From Saccharomycopsis fibuligera x Saccharomycopsis cf. fibuligera (Eukaryota; Ascomycota; Saccharomycetes; Ascoideales; Saccharomycopsidaceae): a stretch of DNA of 64,000 nucleotides. The DNA lies in the NCBI GenBank assembly GCA_001936135.1, contig CP012822.1, forward strand, positions 992,001 to 1,056,000, given 5' to 3'. The notes beneath the pieces are model-generated. The model saw nothing but the letters and a program-made list of their open reading frames with translations, did no database searches and was not told the origin of the DNA. The translations under genes were made by a program, and so were the position numbers. Positions 10,881 to 20,500 of the stretch are shown piece after piece. Position 1 is the first letter of the stretch. Each line of letters starts with the position of its first letter.

Positions 10881-11211
10881 GGTTGTTTTTATATTAATAT
10901 AAATACAAATATTTTTCTAAAAGCTGATATATTAAAACTTAACGTACCATTTGGTACTAAAAAAAAAGAAAAAAAAAAAAAAAAAAAACAACTAAACAAT
11001 ACCAACGTGCATAGCTCACGAGTAGTTTTCCTTTTGTCATTAAGCTTGCTTAAGCTTGCCTACATTTCCAAATCTGCTATACACCCTCCAATCATACCAA
11101 GAATGTGTTAATTCCTTCATTTATTGTTATTCTAAGCTCGCCAACTTTTAAACAACAAAGCACCATGGCTATTACAAGCGGTTTAAGCAGACCAGCTCAG
11201 ACTAGCCCAGT
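10880..11211. other. SPE3 downstream region with poly-A tract
   Basis: Contains a poly-A run at about 10961-10987 and a short AAGCTTGCTTAAGCTTGC repeat near 11042. It probably includes the SPE3 3' UTR, since SPE3 ends at 11212 on the minus strand. No gene seen. Confidence 0.5.
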
Positions 11212-12303
11212 TCAGTTAAGCTCCTTATCAGCCCAAGTTGGCAACACGAATGCTGCTTCATGAATTTGCTTATTGTAATATTTGAACAATTTTTCTTCTT
11301 GTTCTTCGCTAAACTTTGTCACCGGCTTTTTGACATCAACTTTGTCACTTTTGCTGCATACCATGAAACCGATTTGACCAGATGGGTAAGTTGGAATAGT
11401 AGTGTACGCATACTCAGCAACTTTGAATATTTTTTTACAAGTTTGTTTCAATTTCTTGATGATTGGCATATGCAACCAAATGTTTTCTGCTTGAGTAGTG
11501 ATAATCCCTTGATCAGTCAATGAATCATGCAATAATTGGAAATAGTGTTCTTGAAACAAAGATTCAGCTGGCCCTTCAGGGTCCGAAGAATCAGTAATAA
11601 TTACATCAAAATGATTCTTGTACTGTTTTAAGAACTCAAATCCATCACCAATGTGGACTTTGACCTTTGGGTTCTGGAATGCACCATCGGATAATTTAGG
11701 CAAGAATTGTTGAGAAACCTTAATGACGTCTTCGTCAATGTCACAGAGCACCAATTCTTCAATTTGGTTATCTCCATATTTGAGAACTTCTCTCAAGACC
11801 CCACCATCACCACCACCAACAACAAGCACTTTTCTAGGATTTGGATGAGCAGCCACAGCTAAATGTGTAATCATTTCTTGGTATGCGTGCTCGTCACGTT
11901 CAGTGACCTGAATAACATTGTCCAAGACTAAGACGTTACCATAGTCTGTAGATTTGAACACAAGTACGTCTTGATATTTGCTTTTTTGAGCATAGAGGAC
12001 CTTTTCGACTCTTAAGCTCATAGCTTGACCGGGCCACATGGTATCACTGACTTCTCTGAACCAGCCATCTATAAGATGTTAGTAATTGTAAGATAATTAT
12101 CGACTGTCTTTAGGTGTTACAAAGATCATTATCTGACTATATTGCAAGCCAAAGGCACCATTTTCCTGAACAGGAAAACTCGACGATATGCCACAATTCA
12201 CCCAGTAAATCTGAAAAGAGACTCAAAGAAAAGATGAGAAACTGGTGTGAGAATTACAGTAAAACATACCTTGAATAGTAGGGTGAGATAATTCCTGAGC
12301 CAT
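11212..12303 (-). CDS. SPE3: Spermidine synthase (one intron)
   Basis: Transfers an aminopropyl group from decarboxylated SAM to putrescine, giving spermidine. Exon 1 (12303-12270) encodes [11 protein letters not shown]; the intron is 12269-12069 (201 nt, GTATGT donor, ATTACTAACAT branch site, TAG acceptor); exon 2 (12068-11212) restores [19 protein letters not shown], matching Saccharomyces Spe3 almost residue for residue. The spliced product is 296 residues against 293 in Saccharomyces. Visible motifs are [11 protein letters not shown] (dcSAM binding) and [10 protein letters not shown] (catalytic Asp region), with the family-typical [12 protein letters not shown] end. The intron after codon 11 contains a perfect 8-bp hairpin. 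The gene shares its upstream region with YIF1, transcribed the other way. Confidence 0.97.
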
Positions 12304-13137
12304 TGTGAATATTGATACTATGTGTTGTGCTGAGTGATGCTCTGCGTTGATGAATTGTGATAGAAAGGTATATTTGGAAAATGTGTTAGAAGCAGTGAAG
12401 AAAAGTCGAAAAGCCACAATGTGTCAGAGACAGTCAAAAGTCCCCGACAACTGTTGACGAAAACGGAAAATAAAAAAATCAAAGGAGAATCTTCGAGAAC
12501 CCTACGACAAGCGAACAGTATATGCTACGAGTGCAAAAGTGCGTCACAATAACACAGTACCAATGTAACTTCTACATACTATAGTATAGTCCGTCTACAA
12601 GCTGTACACCTAAAGGGTCTCTATCCCAATTGCTTCTGTCCATAGACCATAGTCTATATTGTATTGCGCACTATAGTGTATATGAACAGGGCACATAACC
12701 ACCATACAAATAGACGCCCGAGAGAATCGATTGCAAGGAAAACAAGACAAAATCCAAGAAACCAAACGAAACACATCAACGCTGCGAATACAGAGACAGC
12801 AGAACACACAACAGCAGAATACACAACAGCAATCCACACTGCTCATTCGCCAGACTTTCAAAAATCGTGTTAACTGCTAGCATCCCGCTACCGTCAATCT
12901 TCATAGAGACTTGACGCTCATATTATCCTGATTGACTCTCGTCCAAAAACAACTGTTTACCCCTGTCAAATCAGATCAACCAGCTTTTCCCAAATCATTG
13001 ACTGAGGACAAGTAAATTACTACTGCAAACTGAAGCAAAATCATACATCATTCTCTTTAACAAACATCAATAGAAGTTGATTCGTCTCAAGAAGAAAAGC
13101 CAATAAGTCAGTTACTCTTTATCAAACACATTCCACA
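12304..13137. promoter_or_regulatory. Divergent SPE3/YIF1 intergenic region
   Basis: 834 bp between two divergent start codons. Short palindromes cluster at 12570-12690, including a CTATAGTATAG run, an imperfect ATAGACCATAGTCTAT and CACTATAGTG. A CA-rich stretch precedes YIF1. Open frames near 12610-12873 on both strands are low-complexity and overlap, and are not called. Confidence 0.5.
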
Positions 13138-14208
13138 ATGTACAATCCATATAGCGAGCAAGCTACCTCGTCTACTGCCGACGTGTTCCCCAAGAGTCAT
13201 GTCAATCCCAGAATCCAACATCCTCAACCTCAACACCCACAGCTGATTCCTGGAGTAGCCCAGTATTCTCAACAACAACAAAACAGCTTTAGTGGCGCCT
13301 CTGGATATGGTGTTGGTAACACTGGCGTAGCACCGGGAGCACCAACAGGATCAATACTGCAACAGCAACAGCAACAACCAATGGTATCAATGCAGGGGGC
13401 ACCTTTCAACAATATATTTAATGATCCAAGGGCAAATCTTGGTTTTCAAGTGGGTCAAAGTGCAATTCAACACGGTCAACAAATGATGCAAAATAATTTG
13501 AAACCCTACATTGGCCTGACTTCAGATTTGAAAAACTTATTCAAGGTCTCTAATCAATACGTGTTAAAAAAAATGCTTTTAATTCTTTTCCCATTCAAGC
13601 ATAGTAGTTGGTCAAGATTAATTTCAAGTAATCCTCATGCTGCTGTTAGTGGCAGATCAGAATCTTTTGAATTACCAATCAATGACATCAATTCTCCAGA
13701 TTTGTATATTCCATTGATGTCATTTATTACTTACATTTTGTTTTGCGCAATTTTTCAAGGTTTGAAAGGGGAATTTCATCCTCAGTTGTTTGGCTATACT
13801 TCATCAATTGTATTTGGTTATCAGTTGTTGGACTTTTTGGTATTGAAACTAGGATTATATTTGTTGAACGTTGAGTCAAATTTCTGGGACTTGATATCTT
13901 ACTCAAACTACAAATTTATTCCATTGGTGGTGAGTTTAGTAGCAGATAATTTTCTCCGCAGCAGCACCCAAAATTCTACCTCGTTAAATAACAACAGTAA
14001 TCATCCATTGATTTACTGGATACTTTTTAGCTACTTGGATTTTTCCTTCGCTTTTTTTTTGATGAGATCATTAAAACAAGTGTTTCTAGGTAATGGAGTT
14101 AATAATACTACACAAACAGTAACTCAAAAGCAACGACAAAAAAGAATTTATTTTTTGTTTGGTTATTCTTTTCCTTTTCAAATGTTGTTGATGTGGTTGT
14201 TGCTTTGA
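13138..14208 (+). CDS. YIF1: Yip1-interacting factor, ER-Golgi transport
   Basis: Encodes 356 residues (Saccharomyces Yif1 is 314). The N-terminal ~115 residues are a flexible Pro/Gln-rich cytosolic part with a Q5 run. Residues about 118-170 carry the family signature (NNLKPYIGLTSDLKNLFKV region, then YVLKKMLLILFPF), followed by hydrophobic helices at about 195-215, 217-243, 255-275, 282-305 and 335-355. Yif1 binds Yip1 and Rab GTPases on ER-to-Golgi vesicles. In the signature the Leu after YIG is a CTG codon, therefore probably Ser in this organism. The C-terminus is a short hydrophobic end, as in the family. Confidence 0.93.
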   Translation: MYNPYSEQATSSTADVFPKSHVNPRIQHPQPQHPQLIPGVAQYSQQQQNSFSGASGYGVGNTGVAPGAPTGSILQQQQQQPMVSMQGAPFNNIFNDPRANLGFQVGQSAIQHGQQMMQNNLKPYIGLTSDLKNLFKVSNQYVLKKMLLILFPFKHSSWSRLISSNPHAAVSGRSESFELPINDINSPDLYIPLMSFITYILFCAIFQGLKGEFHPQLFGYTSSIVFGYQLLDFLVLKLGLYLLNVESNFWDLISYSNYKFIPLVVSLVADNFLRSSTQNSTSLNNNSNHPLIYWILFSYLDFSFAFFLMRSLKQVFLGNGVNNTTQTVTQKQRQKRIYFLFGYSFPFQMLLMWLLL

Positions 14209-15170
14209 GTGAAAGGATTTGATTGATAAAGATGACTTGATTGAATAGAATATTATAAATTGTATAGTAGCAAGAGTGTGATGTATAGTATAGTATAGTA
14301 TAGTGTTGTATTGTATTGTATTGTACTGTATTATATTATATTGTATCGTATAGTATTGTGGTGTGGTGTGTTGTGTTGTATTGTATTGTATCGTATATGT
14401 TTTGAAATCATGAGCTTTGTACATATACAATCTATATTTTTTTTTCGAATTTGCCGCAAATTGGTCAAACTGGAGCTCATTATTGACATCTTGTTTACTC
14501 TTTTACGTATTTTTCCTATCCTCGTCGATTTGGTCACTTTTCTTGACACTAAACAATTTGAAAAAGGTTCATTGCGTGCTCTTCGGTGATTAATATTAAT
14601 CCTGTCATCAAATAATTAACTACAGTATAAATGACCTTAATAAAACATTCAAAAAAATTTTTTTTTCATTAGAGAGGTGTTGAATAACTAACAAGTGCGA
14701 CCATGTCAACTTACTGAAAGCAGTGTATATAACACTAATTAATTCCCAATGCAAAGTTACAATCCTGTGGAAAACAATCAACTACATACATGTGATGCAT
14801 ACTGAAATTTTTTATTTTTTATTTTTTTATTTTTTTTTTTCTTTTTTGCACATAATGATCAACTTATTAACTAAACAAATTTCCTCGTATTTATCTAGTT
14901 GGAGGATGATATGTTTCAAGGATGAGTTTTGTAGTGCCTGGAGTTAATTATAAAGTATAAAAACCTTTTTTCTGACCATATTTCTCTTAAAACAGATTAT
15001 TTTTTGAAGCACTTGATTATGGAAATTGCTTCAACAATATTTGACTTAACTTGAGGACACTTGGAGGTACTAATATTTTAATACACAATACACTCATCTG
15101 TTTACTCATCTTTCTCACCAATTCATTCTATCTCATTTATATATTTATTCATTTTTTTCTTCCTATTCAA
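14209..15170. other. Convergent intergenic region after YIF1
   Basis: About 960 bp between convergent genes, with a pentanucleotide repeat (separate entry), T-rich tracts near 14810-14845, and no supported gene. Confidence 0.5.
14283..14399. repeat. TATAG/TATTG pentanucleotide tandem repeat
   Basis: About 117 bp of degenerate five-base units (TATAG, TATTG, TATCG, TGTGG) 75 bases after the YIF1 stop. Early units are uniform and later ones diverged, so the array has been decaying. Confidence 0.85.
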
Positions 15171-16589
15171 TTAATTTGTCAAGTTATCTATTATCTCTAT
15201 AAGCGACTTAAACCTCATTCCTTTTTTGCCAACAACAAACCTTTCAAATTGAGAATCGGGATTAACTTGCTCTTCAATTTCATCACCAGCACTGATATTA
15301 AGGATCTCATATGTTGACGATTCATCTTTAGCTAACTGCAATACGCATTTTTGATTTTTTTGGCTTTGCAACTTTATCCGATAGATTTCTTTGGTATTGC
15401 TGTACTTGTCTTTCTTTAAATCCAAAGTTCTTAATAAACAAAGTAGTTCAGCTAACCATTGTGATAAATTTTCTCTGTTCTTTAACATTTTTTCTTCGCC
15501 ATTTTGTTTACTTTTCTTCATGATGTTTTCATTCTTTACTCTACTTTCAATAATTTTCATCTTCAAGTTTTCGCATTCTTTAGCAAACTTTTGTTTTTCC
15601 TCTTCCACTGCTTTCAATTCTTCCGTTTGCAATTTAATTCGCTTGACGTTTTGTTCTTGTGCTTGGTGCATGTTTTCAATCGCCAATTTGCGCTTTTGTA
15701 CCAAACTGCTCAAATTCTTTGATGAGTTAAGAAGCAAATAGTCGTCGAAATTGGAGATTATGCTACTATCTTCAGCACCTGCATTGCCTTGCTCTTGCAC
15801 CACCAGTGTGTCATTTTTGGATTCCTGAATAAGTTCACTAAGATCATCCACCATGTGCAAGTTTTCCAACACTTGTCCATCGTTATCGAACTGATTAGCA
15901 CTAGATTCATAGTATCCATTGTTTTCTTTCTCTAATTGGCTAATTTCGTTCAACATTTGTTTTGACCTGAGAATTGTAGATATAGCCCTTTGATGCAATT
16001 TGCGGATCTTGTCATACTTAGTGTAGTTTTCTTCTAAGCAAACATTAACCTTTTTGAGTAAAGAATCACGCTGTTGTTTTTTCTCTTGTAATTTTTTCTT
16101 GCTGTTCAAAGTATTAAACTTTAAGGCTTCTAATTCTTTCAAAGTTATAAATTTGGAGTTCACTACATTTCGCAAAAATTTCTCTTTTGTGCTTTGCTCC
16201 AAGTAGGTGAACTTGATGTTGGAGAAATATTGATGATATTGCTCGATGATGTTGTTCATGTAAAGTGGATTCGTGAGCTCTTTGAGTAGCTCGTAGCCAT
16301 TGTCCGTGGCTTTACTAGCATCCTTTTTGCTTTCGTCCTTGTTCTCCTCATCAACAGCACTTTCAATTTCATTTTCGTTTTGCTTCTTGGATTCATCATT
16401 AGCTTCTATTAATAAAGTTCGCACATTGGCCAAATAGTCTGACTTGTAAGTAAGTAGCTTGGAGACATCGTGTTGTTCAAGGTTCTTGTAAGCCAAGTCA
16501 TAGTCTTTGGAAAGATCAAGCACTGGGTCACTGTTGGTCTGTCCGGTGTGAGCGTTGCTGGCGGTTTTAGTAATTGTTTCAGTCTCCAT
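15171..16589 (-). CDS. Coiled-coil protein, Sos7/Kre28-like kinetochore candidate
   Basis: Encodes 472 residues. A segment at about residues 110-145 (LYMNNIIEQYHQYFSNIKFTY, then LEQSTKEKFLRNVV) resembles the head of fungal Sos7/Kre28 (Zwint-like) proteins, which partner Spc105/KNL1 in the KMN network. The rest is mostly coiled coil: about 148-235 and 300-390, rich in Lys, Glu, Gln and Leu, separated by an acidic stretch, ending in a compact domain (LQLAKDESSTYEILNIS, then FVVGKKGMRFKSLIEIID) near 420-470. Kre28 in Saccharomyces is 385 residues. An MCB-type palindrome lies about 390 bp upstream, consistent with cell-cycle control. The assignment rests on one motif and layout, so an unrelated coiled-coil protein is possible. 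Confidence 0.5.
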   Translation of the reverse strand: METETITKTASNAHTGQTNSDPVLDLSKDYDLAYKNLEQHDVSKLLTYKSDYLANVRTLLIEANDESKKQNENEIESAVDEENKDESKKDASKATDNGYELLKELTNPLYMNNIIEQYHQYFSNIKFTYLEQSTKEKFLRNVVNSKFITLKELEALKFNTLNSKKKLQEKKQQRDSLLKKVNVCLEENYTKYDKIRKLHQRAISTILRSKQMLNEISQLEKENNGYYESSANQFDNDGQVLENLHMVDDLSELIQESKNDTLVVQEQGNAGAEDSSIISNFDDYLLLNSSKNLSSLVQKRKLAIENMHQAQEQNVKRIKLQTEELKAVEEEKQKFAKECENLKMKIIESRVKNENIMKKSKQNGEEKMLKNRENLSQWLAELLCLLRTLDLKKDKYSNTKEIYRIKLQSQKNQKCVLQLAKDESSTYEILNISAGDEIEEQVNPDSQFERFVVGKKGMRFKSLIEIIDNLTN

Positions 16590-16973
16590 CTTAGTCTTTG
16601 TTTTTGTTTTGTTTGGTTCGATCTGGATATTGCCAAGTATATAAATGATTGGACCTAGATTAGTTGTAAAATTAGGAGTTTAGTTTTAATACTGCTTTGC
16701 TTTGAAAAGGTATCTTAGAATGTCAGGATGACAGTTTTCTCTCATCAGTAAATTATCGTGAGGTTAGTAAAAAGTTGAAAGCTGTTGTGATATGATATAT
16801 TTGTCCCGGTGAAAAGGTAAACAAACAATGTAAACAACACATGCACGTGATAATAAACAAACCAAAATATTGATCGAGCGCAACACGACGGGTGCAAATA
16901 CGGTAATCTATAGATTTGCACTTCGTCAAAACATTACTAGGACACGATGTATAGTTTTGCGCGTTAGATTGAT

Positions 16974-16985
16974 ATAACGCGTTAT
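16974..16985. promoter_or_regulatory. MCB-type palindrome (ACGCGT core)
   Basis: ATAACGCGTTAT is a perfect 12-bp palindrome with the ACGCGT core bound by MBF in yeasts. It lies 385 bp before the start of the coiled-coil kinetochore candidate and 548 bp before UTP20; the former is the likelier target. Function is inferred. Confidence 0.4.
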
Positions 16986-17346
16986 GGCTTGAGTTTCTGG
17001 TAGAGTTCTATGGCCAAGAATTGTAGCATTTGTAGCATAACGTTTTACCAAATATAAGTATTCTAGAAGAATATTTCAATCAATATTTATTTTCGAGGTT
17101 CTTCAATCAAAAGTAATAAACTTCTGGGATAATTATCAAGATATTCTATTACAATTACAAGCGCTATATAATTAATAATCCGCTAGTTCCTTTGTTGCTG
17201 CCTTTTTTTTTTTTTTTTTTTTTTTTGTCTTTTTTTACTTTTTTTTCTTTTTGCCTCTATAGCTTTGTAATTGTTTGATAGATTATTACTATTATTGCGT
17301 TATGATGTTACAACATGCAGCGTAGTGCATGTATCCCGTGGGTGTA

Positions 17347-17374
17347 GATGAGATGAGAAAAAAATTTTTTTTTT
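17347..17374. promoter_or_regulatory. PAC and RRPE elements of UTP20
   Basis: Two overlapping GATGAG (PAC) copies at 17347-17357 run straight into an A7T9-type RRPE (AAAAAAATTTTTTTTT). This pair is the established signature of ribosome-biogenesis promoters in yeasts and lies about 160-185 bp before the UTP20 ATG, the usual distance. Confidence 0.7.
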
Positions 17375-17532
17375 CTTTCTTTTTGATATCAAAAGTCGCT
17401 GCATCGGATAATATGTGATATCGCAAACACACTCTATCTTTACCTTCCTTTATTCCCATAAGCACGCCAATAAGTACGCCACTTCTCTGCCAAAACCTAG
17501 ACTGAATTAACATTTAGAAGGTAGGTTAGATC

Positions 17533-20500
17533 ATGAGTGGTAAAGTTACAAAGAAGACTACCAAGTCTACGAGGAGATATACCTACGAGTCTTTCAAGCA
17601 GAAACTAGACTCCATATCCATTAACAGCACCACCAGATCGCTAAACGCTCAGTTCAAGCATGATGTTGGTGATGATTCTTTCCATTTTAACGAGGCACTT
17701 AGTCGTTGGAAAGAAGTGAATCTTTCAAAAAATTTCACCGACTTTTGCCGTGACATACATCCGTATGTTAACTCTCTTGCACAATTATTATATCACAAGC
17801 AAGTTGTCTTTGGTAAACTTAAGCAATATATTGATCTTCATGACAATATATCTTTGGAGCCTCTTTTAGATTTATTATCCCAATTTGTTCATGATTTGGG
17901 TGAAGATTTTATTGGGTTTTACTCCGAGTCCATGAAGTCTCTCATCAGCTTATTTCTTGATGTAGGGAGTACCAATAGTAATGATACCGTCACCAATCAG
18001 TTGATGTCTAATGATAATGTCATACAGTGGTGTTTCACTTCAATTGTCTTCATATTCAAGCATTTATCAAAATTTTTAGTCAAAGATTTACAACCAACTT
18101 TGGAGGTGTTTTATCCTTGTTTGATCTTATTCAAAAAATTTCACATCCTTAGATTTGTTTCTGAAGCCATATCCTTTTTAATCAAAAAGTCACCGGAAAA
18201 GTCTGTGAGCAAATCTCTTGATTTTTTCAAGATCAAGTTGGACGAGTTGAAATTAGAGAATGAAAAAAGTGCGTTGAGAAACTCATTGCAAATAATATTC
18301 ACTGAATCAGTGAAAAATGTATCGGGTTCATTCCACTCTAAAGCATTGAATAACAACTTAAAATTAATATTGAACAAAGCTTTTGATGCTGAACATATAA
18401 ACGGTCAATTTGTCATGGCTTATTGTGATGTTGTATTAAATCTTCTTAGTCACGGTGATGCTGAAAACGTTATTTCAATATATCAAATTACCATCAACTT
18501 CATTAACCAGTTTGTTATTGAACACAGCGATAGAATTGCTCAGGATGAAAAATACATAATCTCTGCATTTGAAATATTATCAGCTTTGTCTTTTGCTGAA
18601 GCGGGCTATAAGAATTCTAGCTGGGAGCAGTTTGATCCATGTGTTCGTACACTAATAAAACATGTACAATTGAATGAAAGCAAAGCACAATACTCCTCAA
18701 AAATTTACGAAATTATCAGTTATTTCTTCACCATCGTATTGAGAAATGCACCAATGAATTTCCTTGCAAAGTTTCACCCAGTTATTTTCCAGTCAATGCT
18801 CGAGTTAGACAATAGCAAATGGTTCTTGGGGTTTGTTGATAATTCTTTAGCTTTTCAAAAGGAAAAGACATTGATTTTTGGTTCTAAATTGATTTCTGAC
18901 TACATTGTGAAGCACTGGAAAGATCATAGCAAACAGATTAGTTTGTTTTTGACTAATGTCAAGTCTGATGTTTTGGTTGATCTGTCTGCGGGTACCAAAT
19001 ACGCAGGTAACAAGTTATCTGTCAGCATAACGGCTGATTTCTACAACAGTTTAATCAAAGACTTAAATAAGCTACTTAATGATCTCAGTGGGGCTAACAG
19101 TACTGTAAATGATAGTGTATTGCTTGAGATTTACTGGAGGTTGTTGGTATTGAAGTACGCTAGACATTTTAAAGATTATGAAATTTTAGTACAACTATTC
19201 CTCAAAATTTTTGGTCAACAGTTTGATTCTTTGTTTGTTATTGAACTTGCTGGTAAAATTTTAGATTCCTTATCCAAACAAGACGTTTCTGATACTGACC
19301 GTGCAAAGCTTTTGCAAAAAATTGTTCAAGAAGTGACTTACACTGCTTATCAAGAAGACGAGCTCAAATTTATGGAAGATAATAGATTGTTGCAAAGCAA
19401 TGTCTTCGTTCTGGGATTAGCGAATTTCATAAGCACAATTTCTAAGGACGATGCAAAGTCTATTGAGCTTCTCAACACCAACTCTGACGCTCTAATCTCT
19501 TCCTTATCCAATTGCCTATTGTTGCCTTCACATGAGATTCGTACCAACGCATTGGGTCTCATCAGCACCATTCTCATAAAAAAAGGTGAAGATGTATCTG
19601 TATTAATCAATACTGCTCAAGCCACGGAAGACGTACCAATGAATTTGGAACATGGCCGTGATTTAGCATTAAGAATTAGACAATTGAGCAGTGAGTTTGA
19701 TAAACCTGATCATAAAGATCTTGAAAGAATTATTGTTGTTAAATGGTTATTCGGATTTTTGAGTAATAAATTTAAACCTGTTTGGGATAGTATACTTGAA
19801 AATATTGAGAAATTTGTCAATAGGGCTGAGCAACAAGTTTGGAATTTGATACAATACTTTTTATACAATCGGTTCTCTGGTGCTGATGATAAAGTTTTCT
19901 TCAAGGCTAAAACCGCCAGAGATAGCAACAGTGATGAAAATGGAGAAGGCGTTGTTGAAAACGTTGAGCTTGGAATGTTGGATAGTAGAATCACTAGTTT
20001 TTACTTTTCCTATAATGAGCGGTTCAGTAATTATTACGATTTGAACAGATATTTGGTCAATTACAGTAATAATAAAAGAGAAAATACTCAACATTCCACA
20101 TTTATAAGATTCCAATCTTTGAATTTGTTGTTAAAAGTTCCGTCTTTGGCTGAGAAAAAGGCTAGATTCTTGGTACCGATATTCCTTTCTGATGATACTC
20201 AAGATACTGAAACTTATGGTGAAGAAGATGATGCCAGTGATTTCAATTCAGCGGTTGCCACATGGACGGTCAAGGATAAAAACATCTTGATTGACTTGTT
20301 TGGTAAATTTAAAAACATCAAAAACATTTACAAATCAAATGAAGTTTATCAGCGTGGTTTAGAGTTGCTTTGTTCAAGAAACGCCCCTATTCAAAAGGCT
20401 GCATTGAATGTGATCTTGGCGTACAAAGTACCGGGTATACGGAAATACGCTGATAATTTGAGAAACATGCTTGATGAGACCTCTTTCAAGGATGAAATTA

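Larger units (their letters stand above)
16590..17532. promoter_or_regulatory. Divergent intergenic region upstream of UTP20
   Basis: 943 bp between divergent starts. It contains an MCB palindrome at 16974-16985, a poly-T tract at about 17203-17226, and PAC plus RRPE elements at 17347-17374 (separate entries). Confidence 0.6.
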
